DNA of 64,000 nucleotides from Eublepharis macularius (GCF_028583425.1 NC_072799.1:89080217-89144216), one strand, 5' to 3'. Numbered from the stretch's first letter, positions 11,063-23,759 are shown. Program-made: numbers and translations. Notes: generated by a model from the letters alone, not told the origin.

Positions 11063-13593
11063 TACTACCATTAGGCAATATTCTTGATGTAGAATAAAAA
11101 GAAGAGAAGCAGCCTGGGCTGAAATGAAATTAAATACAAAGGAAGGCAACTTTACTTAATACTGTGGGAGATCAGTTAGTCAGCAACATGCAAGCTTATT
11201 TTCAGAGATGGGATCTTCATTATGAGAAGGGAGAAGGGCATAGGCGCACACAAAAAGCGAGTTTTCTCTTTCCACAAGAAAGACTGACTAATGTTCTGCA
11301 GCTACATTAAGATTTTATCACTTCTTAAAGCTTTTGTGGGTTTTTCCCTCCTTCCAGTTTTCCTTCTTACATAATGCAGACATGCTGGGCCAAGGAGTGG
11401 TGTTTCTTCTGCTCAAGGCAGCCCATGTGCCATTCTCACTTCATTATTTATTTAAGGTCTCTCTTGTCAAGAGCGTTTGGAACAGGTTTTATATACTTAG
11501 AAGGCTTGGGTATGTGTGTGTTAAAAGCATGAGCAGGCGAAAAAAGTCTCATGTTGTTCCAAGAATATAGGACTTCCCCTCCAATTTATCCCATCATTTC
11601 TCCAACGAATTCAGAGTGATATACATGGATCCTTTCCAAGCCCCATTTTATCCCCACCACCATCTTCTGAGGGAAATTAGGCTGATCCATCTGATTAAAG
11701 TTTTTAACCCTACAAATAATGTGGTGCAGTAGGTTGGAAAGTACTGCTATTAGGTACAAATTCAGAACTTATCAGTAATCCAATGTGAGTGGTCCCTCAA
11801 GGCCATTGAAGATATATAATATAGCCCCAGGCGGTTTCTGGTGTAAGCCCCTTCTCTCTGCACAAAGGTCCTGTGAAGGTTGGGGGCTTAGCTGTTTGTT
11901 GTTTAAGAAGTTAACACGCTGTGTTGTTTGGTCAGGGTGGTCTGTACCCTAACCTACTGACAGACAACCCAAGTGACCTTCTCAATGCAGTTCATTCACA
12001 TGAGATATCAGGGAAGGGGGGGGATAATAACTTTTATTCACTACCAGGTATAGGAGAAATAAGGATATCAGTACAAACTGTTTACAAGCAACGTACAGCT
12101 TTTGCTGGGCTCATTATAGTTATAACATTTCTGTTGTCAACACATAAGTGCACAGAGCAGGTCTCAGCCAAGCTTTTATTCTTGAGGTGAGTACTGGCCT
12201 TCCTTCAACCTCTCGCAGTGTCAATGTGACCTGCCAGAAACCACGGAGCTTTCGCTACTTTTCCTCAGAAACTGAGCCCTGATACAGCTACAGTCTCTTC
12301 CTCAAGCATTCACTCTGCTAGCTTGCTTTCTCACAGAAGACACTCTGAGACTTCCAGAGTCTCCCGAGAAAGGATTATCGGCCTACTCCCCCTGTAAGCA
12401 CAAACAAGCCCCCAAAATTCACTGGTTTAGCTTGCTTACACTCTTAAGACATCCAAAGTCTCCTGAGACAGATTCTCTCCCACCCAACACTCTGGACTCT
12501 GGAGACATAAAACCATATTTGATCTGAACTAACACTGAGCAGCTTTTTCCCTCTCACTTCCAACCTCCCACCTGGCATCTTCAGCCATACATGGAGCCTG
12601 ACTGGCTCTTTGCTGCTCTGCACACACACTCAACGGGCATACAGGGGACTGGTACTGACAAAAAAGGCCATGACCTCAGCCCATCCATTATAGTCCTAAT
12701 CTAAATTGCTATGCATCTGGGAAGTATAGCGCTCCAAGGACATGTCTGTGACCCAATCCAGGATAAACACAAGCTGATATTTTGAGGATTCTGAAAAAGA
12801 TCAATTTATTTCCTAGTCTCAATCAGTTGGGCACACGCGACATGGCATGATTGCTAAATATATGGACCACAACATCATGTATCTAATAGCCATAGGTACC
12901 CCCTGCTCAATGCAAATCAAAATATCTGAACAATAGAGCCACACAATGTTAGAGGCATATGTTTCTGAAAACGCAGGGAAACCGGAAGTTCATGGGGGGG
13001 GGGAATACAAATTAAAGGAAGGGGTAAACAGCTGTAACAGCTGCAATGGCTGGGCAAGAGGAGGTGGGGGCAGAGCCAAAAAGTATGCTGGGTAAAATTA
13101 GAAGCTGGAGGCAGAGCAGGGAAGCCCAGGCAGCAAGAAAGCAAGCGGGAAGAGCAAGCCGGTGAAGGGCACGGTGGCACCAGAGCAGAGGGATGGAAAG
13201 AGGAGATCAAAGCAAGCGGGGGAAGGTGGGGGTGGCATTCAATGGGATGGGGAATTCTCTTTCCCAGCATCTTTGTGGCTCGTCCTCTTCTATAGATTCT
13301 AAACAATGTTTTTGGACATGGCTGACAATAAGCCATTCCCTTTGTTTATTTTTCCTCTGCTGATCCTCTCCCATGTGAATGAAAGATAAAAGCGCTTAAC
13401 TGTATTTTGTGGCGCGTATTTGTATATGGCTTCAAATTCTAGCAACATCTGCTTGGCTGCCTCAGCACTGAAGAAAGTTTCAGAAGCTCCATAGGCTCAG
13501 CATCTGTAGGCATAATACAAGTCAAGATCTTTCCTTTGAAGTTTTGAACTCTGTTCTGTAAATAATTACATATTGCTGAAATCATATTTCTAC
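11063..13593. other. Intergenic stretch, possible old LTR debris, no gene
   Basis: No host coding sequence is seen. Around 12200-12700 short blocks of CACTCTGAGACTTCCAGAG type recur and resemble non-coding parts of an LTR element, without enough to name a family. A G-run lies at 12997-13005. Confidence 0.4.
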
Positions 13594-13689
13594 GAGAGCC
13601 AGCATGGTGTAGCAGACAGAGTGTCGGTCTAGGATCTGGGAGACCGAGGTGTGAAACGGCACCATGCCTTGGAAGCTTGCTGGGTAATA

Positions 13690-14144
13690 AGGTTGCCATC
13701 CTCCAGGTGGTGGCTGGAGACCTGGAATCACAACAGAGAGCCACAGAGATCAGTTCCCCTGGAGAAAATGGCTGCTTTGGAGGTTGGACTCTATGGCATT
13801 ACACCCCACTGAGGTTCCAGTTTGGTGTAGTGGTTAGAGTGGCGGGACTCTGATCTGGAGAACCAGGTTTGATTCCCCACTCCTCCGCTTGAATCCAGCT
13901 GGGTGACCTTGGGCTAGTCACAGCTTCTAGGAGCTTTCTCAGCTCCACCCACCTCACAGGATGATCATTGTGGGTATAATAATGACATATACTTTATAAA
14001 CCCCTCTAAGTGGGTGTTAAGTTGTCCTAAAGGGTAGTATATACATCAAATGTTGTTGTTGTTGTTGTTACTCCTCCCCTCTCCAAACCCCACCCTTCTC
14101 AGGCTCAACCTCCCAAATCTCCAGGAATTTCCCAACCTGGAGCT
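13690..14144 (+). mobile_element. GTTGCC-type MITE inserted in the SINE
   Basis: Starts with AAGGTTGCCATCCTCCAGG and ends with CCCAACCTGGAGCT. It contains TGGAGAAAATGGCTGC and CTCTATGGCATTACACCCC, the core also seen in the copies at 19.0 and 47.6 kb. It is itself interrupted by a second SINE. Confidence 0.7.
13815..14069 (+). repeat. tRNA-derived SINE, copy 2
   Basis: Plus-strand copy from TTCCAGTTTGGTGTAGTGG to the GTT-repeat tail ending near 14069. It sits inside the GTTGCC-type MITE and is the youngest of the three nested elements. Confidence 0.85.
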
Positions 14145-14285
14145 GACCTTGGGCCAGTCGTACACGCTCAGCTTAACCTACCTCACCAGTTTGTTGTGAG
14201 GATTCATTGGAGGAGAGGAGAGCTATGCAAGCCACTTTGCTTGGGGAGAAAAGTGGGTATAATATTTTATTTCATTTATACCCAC

Positions 14286-15289
14286 CTTTCTCCACATCTA
14301 TGTTCCAGTAACATTGCTTTCTCCACATATTGTATAAGTGCTGTTTGAGACGGAACCTGCAGGCTTCTTTGATCTGTTGAGTCCATTTTTGAGCTGGAGG
14401 TGATTACAGAAAGCCACAGAAAGTACCTTGTCTTTCATTCTCAGCTAATTTGTGCTTGGAGAACTATTATTCAGGCAATTACTTACTCATGATACAAAAG
14501 CTTACGCATCAAAAATATTCAACAAGCTTGACAAAAAATGAGAAAGTAAAGCAAACACATCATCTAGCGCACCAGTAACAAGCCATTTCTTAATGGGATT
14601 AAGCAGACACAGGGATTTGGAACAGGGACACTTCAGATTCCATCATGTCAAGAATTTTTTGGTTCCAGAAGTCCTGCTACAACTGTGATGAAATGGTCCA
14701 TAGGAGAGAGACATGTCATGCAGTCTCCTATAGCTTGAAAAGTATACTGTGTTTCTGTAGGGAGAAAAAACAGTGCAGGTCCAAAAATAGAAATAAATGA
14801 ATCCCTGCTTCTGGAGGAACTGCAGATCCCAAGTACTGAAAACACAAAGGTTGGAATGCCAGGTCATCTCTGCAGAGAATAAAGTGTGAAAGCCCATTTC
14901 GTCTGGAATGTAAATCTAGGCATTCCCAACCAAGACTTAAGGTTCACTTCCCTTCTGAGATAGTTTTACAACCTTCGTGCTTTTTTTGAGAATGCCTCAG
15001 AGATAATTTGCAGCGCACTGACAAAAACAGAATGAACTCCAGTCGTTACAATGCAGAGATTTCAATAAGAGCTGCCTGCCTTACTTTGGAGTGTGGCTCT
15101 GCGTGAAACTGATGAGCAGGCACTTTTCATTATGTGGCTCTCTAATCTAAATTGTATTAATTAATCCAGAAGGATTAATAATGAAATGAAGTTATTTTAA
15201 AAACAAAACAAGAAAAACTTAAAATGGAAAAAAAAACCCAAAACCTGTGCACAGATTCTCTTACCGGTGAGACACAGGAGCAGTAGACA
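14286..15289. other. Intergenic stretch, no feature seen
   Basis: No coding similarity or clear repeat was recognised on either strand. Confidence 0.4.
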
Positions 15290-15690
15290 CTCTGCTGTGA
15301 CACTGTGACACCTGTCCCCCAATGGTAGCGGAGGATCCCTTGCTCCCACCCTCCACCACCTCCCACCACCACTCACCTGGCCGGCGGGAGGGGTAGGCGC
15401 AGGTACAGGCCTCCTGGGCGTACTCCCGGGGTGGTGCGCCCAGGTGATCTCAGTCCTGGGAGTGACATCACTGAGCTGCCAAGAGTCTGCCCGCACTTCC
15501 CAGGGGGCCAATTTGGGCCCCAAATGGGCCAAACGGAGCCCATTTGAGGCCCAGATCAGCCCACTGCAAAGCACAGGCACCCTCCTACGCCTGCATGATG
15601 ACATCACCTAGAAGTGTTGTCCCCAGAAGTGACATCATCTTGTCCCCAGAAGGTGAGTAGTAGGTACCTGCCCACTGGGAGCATAAGGGG
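15290..15690. repeat. GC-rich dispersed repeat, copy 1
   Basis: A block rich in GGGCCCCAAATGGGCC-like wording and GTGACATCA boxes, with Gly/Pro-rich chance frames. A related block lies at 17.2-17.7 kb and a shorter one at 27.3 kb. I cannot name the family. Confidence 0.5.
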
Positions 15691-15708
15691 ACCTGGGAAC
15701 CTTAACAT

Positions 15709-15935
15709 ATGCCCACATGAGGATAGTTTTAGGTGGGTAGCCATGTTAGTCTGTGGAAGAACAGTAGGATTTGAGTCCAGTGGCACCTTAGAGGCCAATA
15801 AGATAGTCAGAGTTTAAGCTTTTGAGAGTCAGGGTCTTCATCTCTGAAGAAGGGAGCTCTGGCTCTCAAGAGCTTACACTCTGAATATCTTATTGGCCTC
15901 TAAGATGCCACTGGACTCAAATCCTGCTGATGTAT
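15709..15935. mobile_element. Penelope-type hairpin insertion
   Basis: Inverted arms share TTTGAGTCCAGTGGCACCTT and GAGGCCAATAAGAT around a loop at about 15835. The flank TATGCCCACA occurs before the left arm and after the right arm, as a target duplication would. Its arms differ from the 6.7-kb type and match those beside the reading frame at 59.1 kb. Confidence 0.7.
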
Positions 15936-16321
15936 GCCCACAGATTAGATAACAAGTAACATATTGCCCTACCTTGCAGGAGCGGGGTGGGGGAGATCAG
16001 AAGGAGGAAGGGCAGAAACTGCTTCAGACCTCAGAGGAATTTTCATTGAGAACTGAGCGCTCTCTAACGACAGAAGGAAGAAGACAACATGACACTGGAA
16101 CTAAGGCACATCAGGTACGTCAGTTTGCAGTTTTCTCTCAACAACAGGGTATATTTGCAATTTTGCTCACATAAAACGAAGGCATTTGTAACTTAAATTC
16201 CATAAACATCAAATATTGCAATTATATATGCTAAGTAAGTCATAAATGATGCACTTCATGCTGTTAAAACAAAACTAATTTAGGCTTGATAGGACAGTAA
16301 TTCTTGCATATATGTTATGAA

Positions 16322-17110
16322 CTCGCCTATTTATTTTATTTATTTATATTTTATTTATATTCTGCGCTCCCCACATCAGCAAGCTCAGGGCCGATTACAA
16401 CTAAAATTTAAATTACATATCACAATTTATATGATTTAAAACCATAAAACATTTAAATACCATAGTGGCACAATGATCTAACTGACCACCTTTTTAGCCA
16501 TCTCCAGAGCATTTTGGCAGGGAAATATGTGAGAGATGGAGGGTGTCACTAGTAGGGAGGGCATGTGATGTACTCCCCCGGCTAGGAGGCACCGCCTCGT
16601 ATCAACCATATGCCTGGAGGAACAGCTCTGTCTTACAGGCCCGGCGGAAAGATGACAAATCCTGCCGGGCCCTAGTCTCATTGGACAGAGCATTCCACTA
16701 GGCTGGGGCCAGGACCAAAAAGGCCCTGGCCCTGGTTGATACCAGGCGGGCCTCCCTGGGGCCAGGGAACTTTCACAGATGTTTATCACTGAAACGAAGA
16801 GTCCTCTGGGGTTCATATGGGGAGAGGCGGTCCCGCAGATATGCCAGTACTAGTCTGCATAGGGCTTTATAGGTTAATACCAGAACCTTGAACCTGATTC
16901 AGTACTCCATCAGCAACCAGTGCAGCTGATGCAATACCGGCGTTATATGCACACACATTGGCATTCCGGTGATGACCTGCACCACCGCATTCTGTACCAA
17001 CTGTAACTGCTGGATCAGGTTCAGGGGAAGCCCAGCATAGAGTGTGTTATAGTAGTCTAGCCTAGAGGTGACCATTGCCTGAACCACTGTAGTCAAGTCG
17101 CGGGACGAGA
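16322..17110 (-). mobile_element. CR1/L2-type LINE, 3' end
   Basis: Minus-strand 5'-truncated LINE. The frame at 17096-16899 reads SRLDYYNTLYAGLPL, then LQLVQNAVVQVITG and ITPVLHQLHWL, the conserved C-terminal stretch of CR1/L2 reverse transcriptases. The 3' UTR follows, and the end at about 16322-16400 carries the terminal TATTT-rich tail with CCCTGAGCTTGCTG on the coding strand. Similar tails stand alone near 26.2, 29.0 and 53.6 kb. Confidence 0.8.
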
Positions 17111-17199
17111 GTTAAGGGGCAAGCTGCGTGGTCTGAGATATAAAAAAGAAGACCTGACAACTGTGGTGACCTGGTCCTCCATCTTCAAGGAGGGATCTA

Positions 17200-17720
17200 G
17201 GATCACCTGGACTTAGCAGCAGATTCCTCAGATGATGACCAGGAGGATCCAGAACCCGTTCTGAGGGATGACCAGGAGGGGGGATGGCCAGGTCCCCTTA
17301 CCCTCCCAGTGGGAGGGGGGACCTGGTGCTTACCTGTGGGATATCCTTGTGCACACAGGGACCACACAGGCTCCCAGAGCAGGGCAATGGCATCAATTCC
17401 AGGAATGACATCATCACGCAGGCCCCGGGAGCAGTCCTGGGCTTCACACCAGCCCAATTTGGGCTCCCAAATGGGCCGAACTGGCCCAGCATGAAGCCTG
17501 GGAGCACTCCATGAGGCCTATGTGATGACATCACTCCTGGGAGTGATGCTATTGTGCTGCACCGGGAGCGCACCCCCAGAGGCCTGTTCCCGCACCTTTT
17601 TCCTCATCGGTCGGAGAGTGGTGGCAGAAAGAGGCTGGGAGCAGGGGATCCTCCACCCCCACCAGGGGACCAGAAACCCTGTACTGGGGTAGTCCTCAGG
17701 GGCCAGGGGATGGAGTTAGG
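17200..17720. repeat. GC-rich dispersed repeat, copy 2
   Basis: Shares with the 15.3-kb block the GGGCTCCCAAATGGGCC wording, the ATGACATCA boxes and a tail in CAGGGGATCCTCC. No gene; open frames on both strands are compositional. Confidence 0.45.
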
Positions 17721-18965
17721 AGGTCAGTCAACAGGCAACAAAGGGTAAACAGAGTCCAACCCAAATGTCAGGGGTTGCAGAAAAGCCCAGAGTCAGGTCC
17801 AGTCCAATAGTCAGAGTTTGAGTTTGGGTTACAGCAAGGACAGCAGCGCAGCTGTAAAATGTATTAGTTGCATCCACAAACTACTGCTTCTTCCAGCCAT
17901 TTTTATGGCCAAGTCCTAATGAGCCAAACTGTCAGTCAGTTACTTGGCAGACATCCTGAAACTACTCCTCCATCTTGGTTGTTTGACAGTTGACGATGGC
18001 TCATGAGTTGGGCTCTTACGTTCTTGAAGCTCTACCCATCTCTGACAGCATCAGCGCTACAAGGGTGTTAGTGAAGAGGGAGGAGAGGGCCAGGCTTCTG
18101 TAGCCTTGTTGACTGCATCCTGAGTTCCCTGATACCGGTTCTGTTACAGCTGAAGGCTGTGCTATTTGATTAGCCGGTAATTGGATCTGTGGTTGCTCTT
18201 CATCTGACTTGAGGTCAGCTGCAGCTGGGTTAGTTTGCGGGTGAACTGCAGGCAGCTCTTCGTCTGATGAATCTTCACTGAGCACAGAACAAAGCTGACT
18301 TATGACCAACTCTATCAGCAGGATCAGGCAACACCCAACTCTGCTGGACCCCCTCCAGACTAGGGCCCCTGGAGCCTGAGGCCTCAGGCGAAGGACTTCA
18401 AGGCTCAGCTACTGGCAATCATGGTAGAGTCCACGGTAGCCAATATCCATCCTTATAGAGCCAGGTCTGGACTGCCACTTCCCTTCCCACCTGGCAAGAG
18501 CGACAGAGACAGCAGGATCATATCCAGGGCTTTTTTTCTGGGAAAAAAGGTGGTGGAACTCAGTGGGAGAGTCGGAGAAAATGGTCACATGGCTGGTGGC
18601 CCCGCCCCCTGATCTCCTGACAGAGAGGAGTTTGGATTGCCCTCTGCACCGCTCAAGTGGCGCGGAGGCCAATCTAAACTCCCCTCTGCCTGGAGATCAG
18701 GGGGCGGGGCCACCAGCCATGTGACCATTTTCAAGAGGTGCCGGAACTCCGTTCCCCCACGTTCCCGCTGAAAAAAAGCCCTGCCCATGAGGAAGCCACA
18801 CTGTAACAGAGAAGCATCGGAACAGCAGCCTGTGTTCCCGCTACTGAGCCAGATCACTGCCTAAGCGCATATATTACTTCACAAGATCTGGTCTCGGTAA
18901 AGGCCAGGAACAGGTGGGGCCTCTTGCTCTCCAGGATACTTAAGCCCTGGGCTGAGAGCCTTGCT
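17721..18965. other. Possible decayed LTR-type retroelement debris
   Basis: Non-coding-looking sequence with one minus-strand acidic frame near 18020-18310 (SEDSSDEELPA) of the sort seen in retroelement proteins. Family and limits are uncertain, and it looks broken. MITE copy B sits inside it. Confidence 0.25.
18525..18783. mobile_element. Foldback hAT-type MITE, copy B
   Basis: Both CAGGGCTTTTTTTC ends and both arms are present. The flanking 8-mers do not match, so the target duplication has decayed or the copy has recombined. Confidence 0.8.
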
Positions 18966-19042
18966 AGTTCAACTAGTTCACATGGTCACAATCTTAAGTG
19001 CTAGAGCTGGCTCTACACCCTGCCTGCTCCTGCCCTCCAGAT

Positions 19043-20150
19043 AGGGTTGCCAGCTCCAAGTAGGGAAATTCCTGGAGATCTGGGGGGTGAAACCTGGAGA
19101 AACCTGGGGCAAATCCACATTACTCATTCTAAGTCGCATGTTCCCCGCATTCCCCACGCAATCCCGAGTGCCGGTCACATTACCTCATTAAACAGACGCA
19201 TTTCATTCACATTTCTCCCGAATATGTGGTCACAGGTTTTCAACGGGAGTTTCACGGTGGCCGTGAACGGGCCAATGTGCAATTCACGTGGTTTTTTTAA
19301 AAACCACCCCCCCTTCCTGTCTCTCCGGCCGTTCCGAGAGTTCCTATTGGCTGATTCAACTTGCAAGTGCTCCGTAGTCTGCAAAAGACTGTTTTTGACT
19401 TCATAGCATTGGATTTATTGATTATGCTGTTTCTGAATCAAATCTGGTAGTTTGAAAAATCATTTTGGGGTGAATCCATCCTCAGAATGGACTCACGAAA
19501 CTTCCTTTTTAACTGTTTTTTATTTTTTTTATTTTAATAATAATAAACTGTAATATCGAAATTACGACATATCGAAATAATGATACTCCAAGGAAGTGAA
19601 ACTTCAGTAAAATTCAGGCACTGAACTGTCCTGCATAGGAAATGCCCACGAAAGCTTCCCACATGCTTCCAAATTTCCAAAAAAGAAACGGGAGAGAGCC
19701 ATCAGTGCTGTCAGTGGGGGAAAGAGAGGCATCATTATCTTCAATGATGTTTCTTTATAAGGCAAGATCGAAATAATGGAAAAGTGCGCTCAAAAAAATT
19801 TTAAAAAATGGGCGGGAAAAAAGGTCCCGCCCAAAAAAGCGGTTTTCGAGCGGCCGTGTGCCCGGAGGGACGCGCGAGAAAGACTGATTGGAAGCAGGAA
19901 TGTGAACGAAGAGGAAAAAATCGCGGATTGGAGGCAAACGGAAGATATCCGATAAACATGTGGGTAATGGGTGAATGTGGATTTGACCATAAAGTGGAGT
20001 TTGGGGAGGGAAAGGACCTTGGCATGGCATAATTCCATAGAGTCCACCACCAAAAGTAGCCATTTTCTCCAGGTGAACTGACCTCTGTGGCCTGGAGACC
20101 AGTTGTAATTCCAGGAGATCTCCAGCCACTTCCTGGAGACTGGCAACCCT
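19043..20150 (-). mobile_element. GTTGCC-type MITE split by an 876-bp insertion
   Basis: The left part runs 19043-19109 (AGGGTTGCCAGCTCC to AAACCTGGGG). The right part runs 19986-20150 and ends in CTGGCAACCCT, the inverted form of the start. The two parts join into one normal copy of this element, lying opposite to the copy at 13.7 kb. Confidence 0.7.
19110..19985. mobile_element. 876-bp element with CAAATCCACATT ends, family unknown
   Basis: The left end begins CAAATCCACATTACTC. The right end, read in reverse, begins CAAATCCACATTCACCC, giving a 12-bp exact terminal repeat and looser similarity after it. It sits cleanly inside the GTTGCC-type MITE. No transposase frame is visible, so it is non-autonomous. 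I could not find a matching target duplication, so the superfamily is open. Confidence 0.55.
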
Positions 20151-21072
20151 AGCTCCAGACCCTGCTCAGTGAGCATCTGCAGGGTAAGTCCTGGTTTGTG
20201 AGAAGACCCACAGATTCAGAAGCCTGAGGCCAGAAGAATATAATCTCCCCCCCCAAAAAAAATTTCTGCCCCCTCCCCAGGGGGGAACCTGGGTCCCCCC
20301 CCCACCCATGGCTTGAAAATGTGGAAATGTTACACTTCTAGTTGTAGCCACACTACAACTTCTGAGCTAGCAAATCTCAGCTACAGCTGACTCGCTGCTT
20401 CTACAGTCAGCTAGCCTTTTGGCATTTTAAATGGCTGAGACATCATAAAACTGTTAATTGGATTTCAAAATGATGTTCAAAATGGTTTGCATGAATATTA
20501 CAGGACATGAAAGGGCAGTTGGAAGTGTTTTCTCACTTTCATCTGAGCTGCTCTTTCAGCTTACGTGCTTTTTGGCCTTTGGGGGAAAGAACAGCTCAGG
20601 ATTAGCCCAAGGAAAAAGCCCAACTTACACTTTGGTCTGCATTTTGCAGCATTCAGTAAGAAGAGGGTGGAGTATCTGTAATGAAACCACAACATTAAAG
20701 ACCAGAATTCACGGAGATATCATAAAAGAATCTATCACTGTGATCTGATGGGCAATAATTACAGTATTGTCCAGCGATCATGTAGTCCTAAGCAATTCTG
20801 ACGTGTTTCATAGAGAAAAAATTGCATTTCATTGCCTGTTCATTTCTGTATTCTGATACTCAAGGGCTGTTTTTAGTTATATTAAGTAATCGTAGAATAT
20901 ATTTTTAGCTCTCCTGGTGAAATTCACTGCCAAACAGTTTGCACAAATATCTTGTATTACGCATTGCGAAGTTGCCTCACTTTGGAACAAACTGTTCTTG
21001 ATGCTGTTAGCAGTCAAACCCCTTCCCTACACTGCAAGAACAGTTTGTGGATATGAAATATCATAAAATCCA
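20151..21072. other. Intergenic stretch, no gene seen
   Basis: No coding similarity was recognised. A C/A-rich stretch near 20247-20300 is low complexity. Confidence 0.4.
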
Positions 21073-22085
21073 GGGGTCATTTCATGGAAAAAGAACTGCA
21101 GGAACTCATTAGCATAACTCATTACCTTATGCCACACCCCTTGCCATCACCAGAAGTGTGTTATTAGCATAACGGATTTGCATATGCCACACCCCCTGAC
21201 ATCACCTATCCTGGCTGTTTTGGACCCAATCCTGGCCATTCAGGGCCGAAATTGGGCCCAAAATGGCAAAAAGGGGCTGAAAATGGCCAAAAAGGGGCCC
21301 AAAATAGTCAGGATCAGGATACTGCTAAGCAGGAGAGTGATCCACCACCCATCAAAGGCCTGATCCTGGCCATTTCGGGACCAATCCTGGCTGTTTGGGG
21401 CCCGATCCTGGCCATTTTGGGACCAAATTGGGCCCAAGATGGCTGAAAGGGGCCCAAAATGGCCAGGATCAGGACCAAAATGGCCAGAATTGGGCTGCTA
21501 CCAGACGGGGGAGTGTTCCCCCACCTGGCAGTGGCCCGAGCAGGGCTCTTTTGGCCCCAATTCAGGACAAAACTGCCCGATCCAGGCCAATATGGGCCCA
21601 AAAGGGCTCAAAAGGGAAATTTTGGGCACGTTTTGGCCTGGATTGGGCCCAAAACAGCCCAGATCAGGTTGGTGCCAGGCTGGGGAGGGGTCCCCCACCC
21701 AGCACTGACCCAATCCAGGCGGTTTCAGCCCCGATCCCAGCAGAAATGGGCCCAAAATGTCTGGAAATGGCCATTTGGGGACCTGTTTTGACCCCGGGGC
21801 CAAAACAGCCAGGATTGGGTCAGTGCCAGGCAAAGGAGGCTTCCCATACCAGGCATCAACCCAGTCCTGGCAGTTTTGGTCCTGATCCTGGTCGAAATGG
21901 GCCCCAAATGGCCAAAAATGGAGGATTCCCCCTCCTGGCAGTGACCAGATCCGGGCTGTTTCAGCCCCAATCCAGGCCATTTCGGTCTCAATCTAGGCCC
22001 AAACTGGCCCAAAATGTCCAAAAATGGCCATTTGGGGCCCATTAGGGCCCAAATTGGGGCTGAAACAGCTGGGATCGGGTCGTTG
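21073..22085. repeat. GGCC-rich tandem array within a hAT-like element
   Basis: Begins with CAGGGGTCATTTCATGG, a hAT-like end, followed by AACTCATTAGCATAACTC and ATGCCACACCCCCTGACATC. It then becomes a degenerate array of AAAATGGCC and ATTGGGCCC words. A small palindrome of GTGCCAGGC...CCCCCACC type recurs about every 105-176 bp. Both strands stay open for up to 216 codons only because the unit is short and stop-poor. The right end lacks the expected terminal repeat. Confidence 0.6.
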
Positions 22086-22342
22086 CTGGGTGGGAGAAGA
22101 TGAACGACAGCGGCTTTATGCTAAACTCAAACCATTTAGGGAGAGCAGGAAGCTACCGTCTCACATCTCTTTCACACCTCAAGTAAGATTTATTCACTAG
22201 AGATTTACACTATCTACAGCTCTTGCCAACTCATTTGTTACATCCTGGTCATTTTTAGAAGCTATCAAACAGGCTTAAGTATTGAGTAAATAGACCAAAG
22301 CAGGGTTGTTGTTTTTTTAAAAAATATTTTTATTTATTATAG

Positions 22343-22605
22343 AGAGCCAGTTTGGTGTAGTGGTTAAGAGTGGCAGGACTCTAATTTGGAGAACTGGGTT
22401 TGATTCCCCACTCCTCCGCTTGAAGCCAGCTGGGTGGCCTTGGGCTAGTCACAGCTCTCTCAGAGCTCTCTCAGCCCCACCTACCTCACAGGGTGATTGT
22501 TGTGGGGATAATAATCACACACTTTGTAAACAGCTCTGAGTGGGCATTAATTTGTCCTGAAGGGCAATATATTAATTCAATGCTATTAGTAGTAGTGGTG
22601 GTAGT
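22343..22605 (+). repeat. tRNA-derived SINE, copy 3
   Basis: Runs from AGAGCCAGTTTGGTGTAGTG through GGGTTTGATTCCCCACTCC (box B) to a GTAGTAGT-type tail. Well preserved. Confidence 0.85.
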
Positions 22606-23759
22606 ATTTTGCTTCATATTTCATATTTTTATGCTTCATAATGACCTTTTGTATATCCCTCTAACCTCACTCCCCTTTGCTCCACTGAGCTATCTCTGAA
22701 TGTTTGTGCACAAGCCTAAGCATCCTGAGCCCTAAAAAGGCACCTGCACCTGCCCGGGCATGTCGTGTGGGTTGCCAGGGGTTCCTTGAATCTTGCCGGG
22801 GGGGGGGAGTGGGGGGGGCTTTCTTCCTTAAATGAGGGCCAAAACGAACAAGATGTGGAAGATCTCTAAACCAGAGTATCCAACATGTATGCAAGCCCTG
22901 AAAAGCTGCAACTTAGATCACAGAAGCAATGCTGATGAGACTGGATATTCCACCACCCCCAGGCAATTTCCATATCTATACTGCCCCCTCTGTGAAACTG
23001 CCTCGAGCCCCACTTTGGGGGCAGGGGGCAGGTACTTGAGTCTCATCTGTTTGTGCCCTGGGACTGAAAACACAGGGAGGCGTCTTTGAAAAACAGCCAG
23101 TCCTCAAATTGGGCTGTGTTCAGTTTGAGAGACTACAAGCCTGGCCCATCCTTTGAACCACACTGGCATGATTCTGAGGGTTTCCTTTACACATTTCTCA
23201 AAGGGAAATGAGTTCTGGAAATCCCTCTCTGCTTACCAGGAATCCAGTCATACAACTGAATAGTCAGCATGAGGTTTTTTTCTCAATAGAAGAGCTGCTG
23301 GAATATTTTAAGGGCCACGCTCTGAATCAGAGCTAACGTTCCTGAGAGGCCTTCCTTATAGCTTCCAAATGGTCCCTGTTTGCCTGCCAAACTTGTGTCT
23401 GCCTTGTGCTGCAGCCATTTGGGAAGAATGAGCAGACATAGCTGTAATCCTTCGGAGGGGGAGAACTAATGCATGCCATTAAGAGCAAGAAATATTCTCA
23501 AGGCTCATAATAAAAAAGGCAGACAGAAAGGAAAACCTTTCATTGCCTTTCTGGCAGGCGAGAGCAATGAGGGGGGAAGCACTGGTTGTGTCCTGGGATC
23601 TTACGGACGGGGCTTTTCAGAACAGACCCTGTTTCCCCAGCAGGCCACAATGAGATTCGTAGGGCACGATGAGGAATTCAAAACAAGTTTGACGATGACT
23701 GTACAAAATGGGAAGAGAGCAACTGGATGGGGCTCACTGCTGCGGCATGTACTTAACAT
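22606..23759. other. Intergenic stretch, no gene seen
   Basis: G-runs lie at about 22798-22820. No coding similarity or named repeat was recognised. Confidence 0.4.

Larger units (their letters stand above)
13594..14285 (+). repeat. Older tRNA-type SINE split by a nested insertion
   Basis: The head at 13594-13689 (GAGAGCCAGCATGGTGTAGC through TTGGAAGCTTGCTGGGT) is continued at about 14145-14283 by GACCTTGGGCCAGTCG, TTGTTGTGAGGATTC and GGAGAAAAGTGGGTATAAT. The two parts join in the normal order of this SINE. The roughly 455 bp between them belong to another element. Confidence 0.7.

Noticed and set aside
21395-22045. A 216-codon frame in the GGCC-rich array
   Set aside because: Both strands are open because the repeat unit lacks stops; there is no domain.
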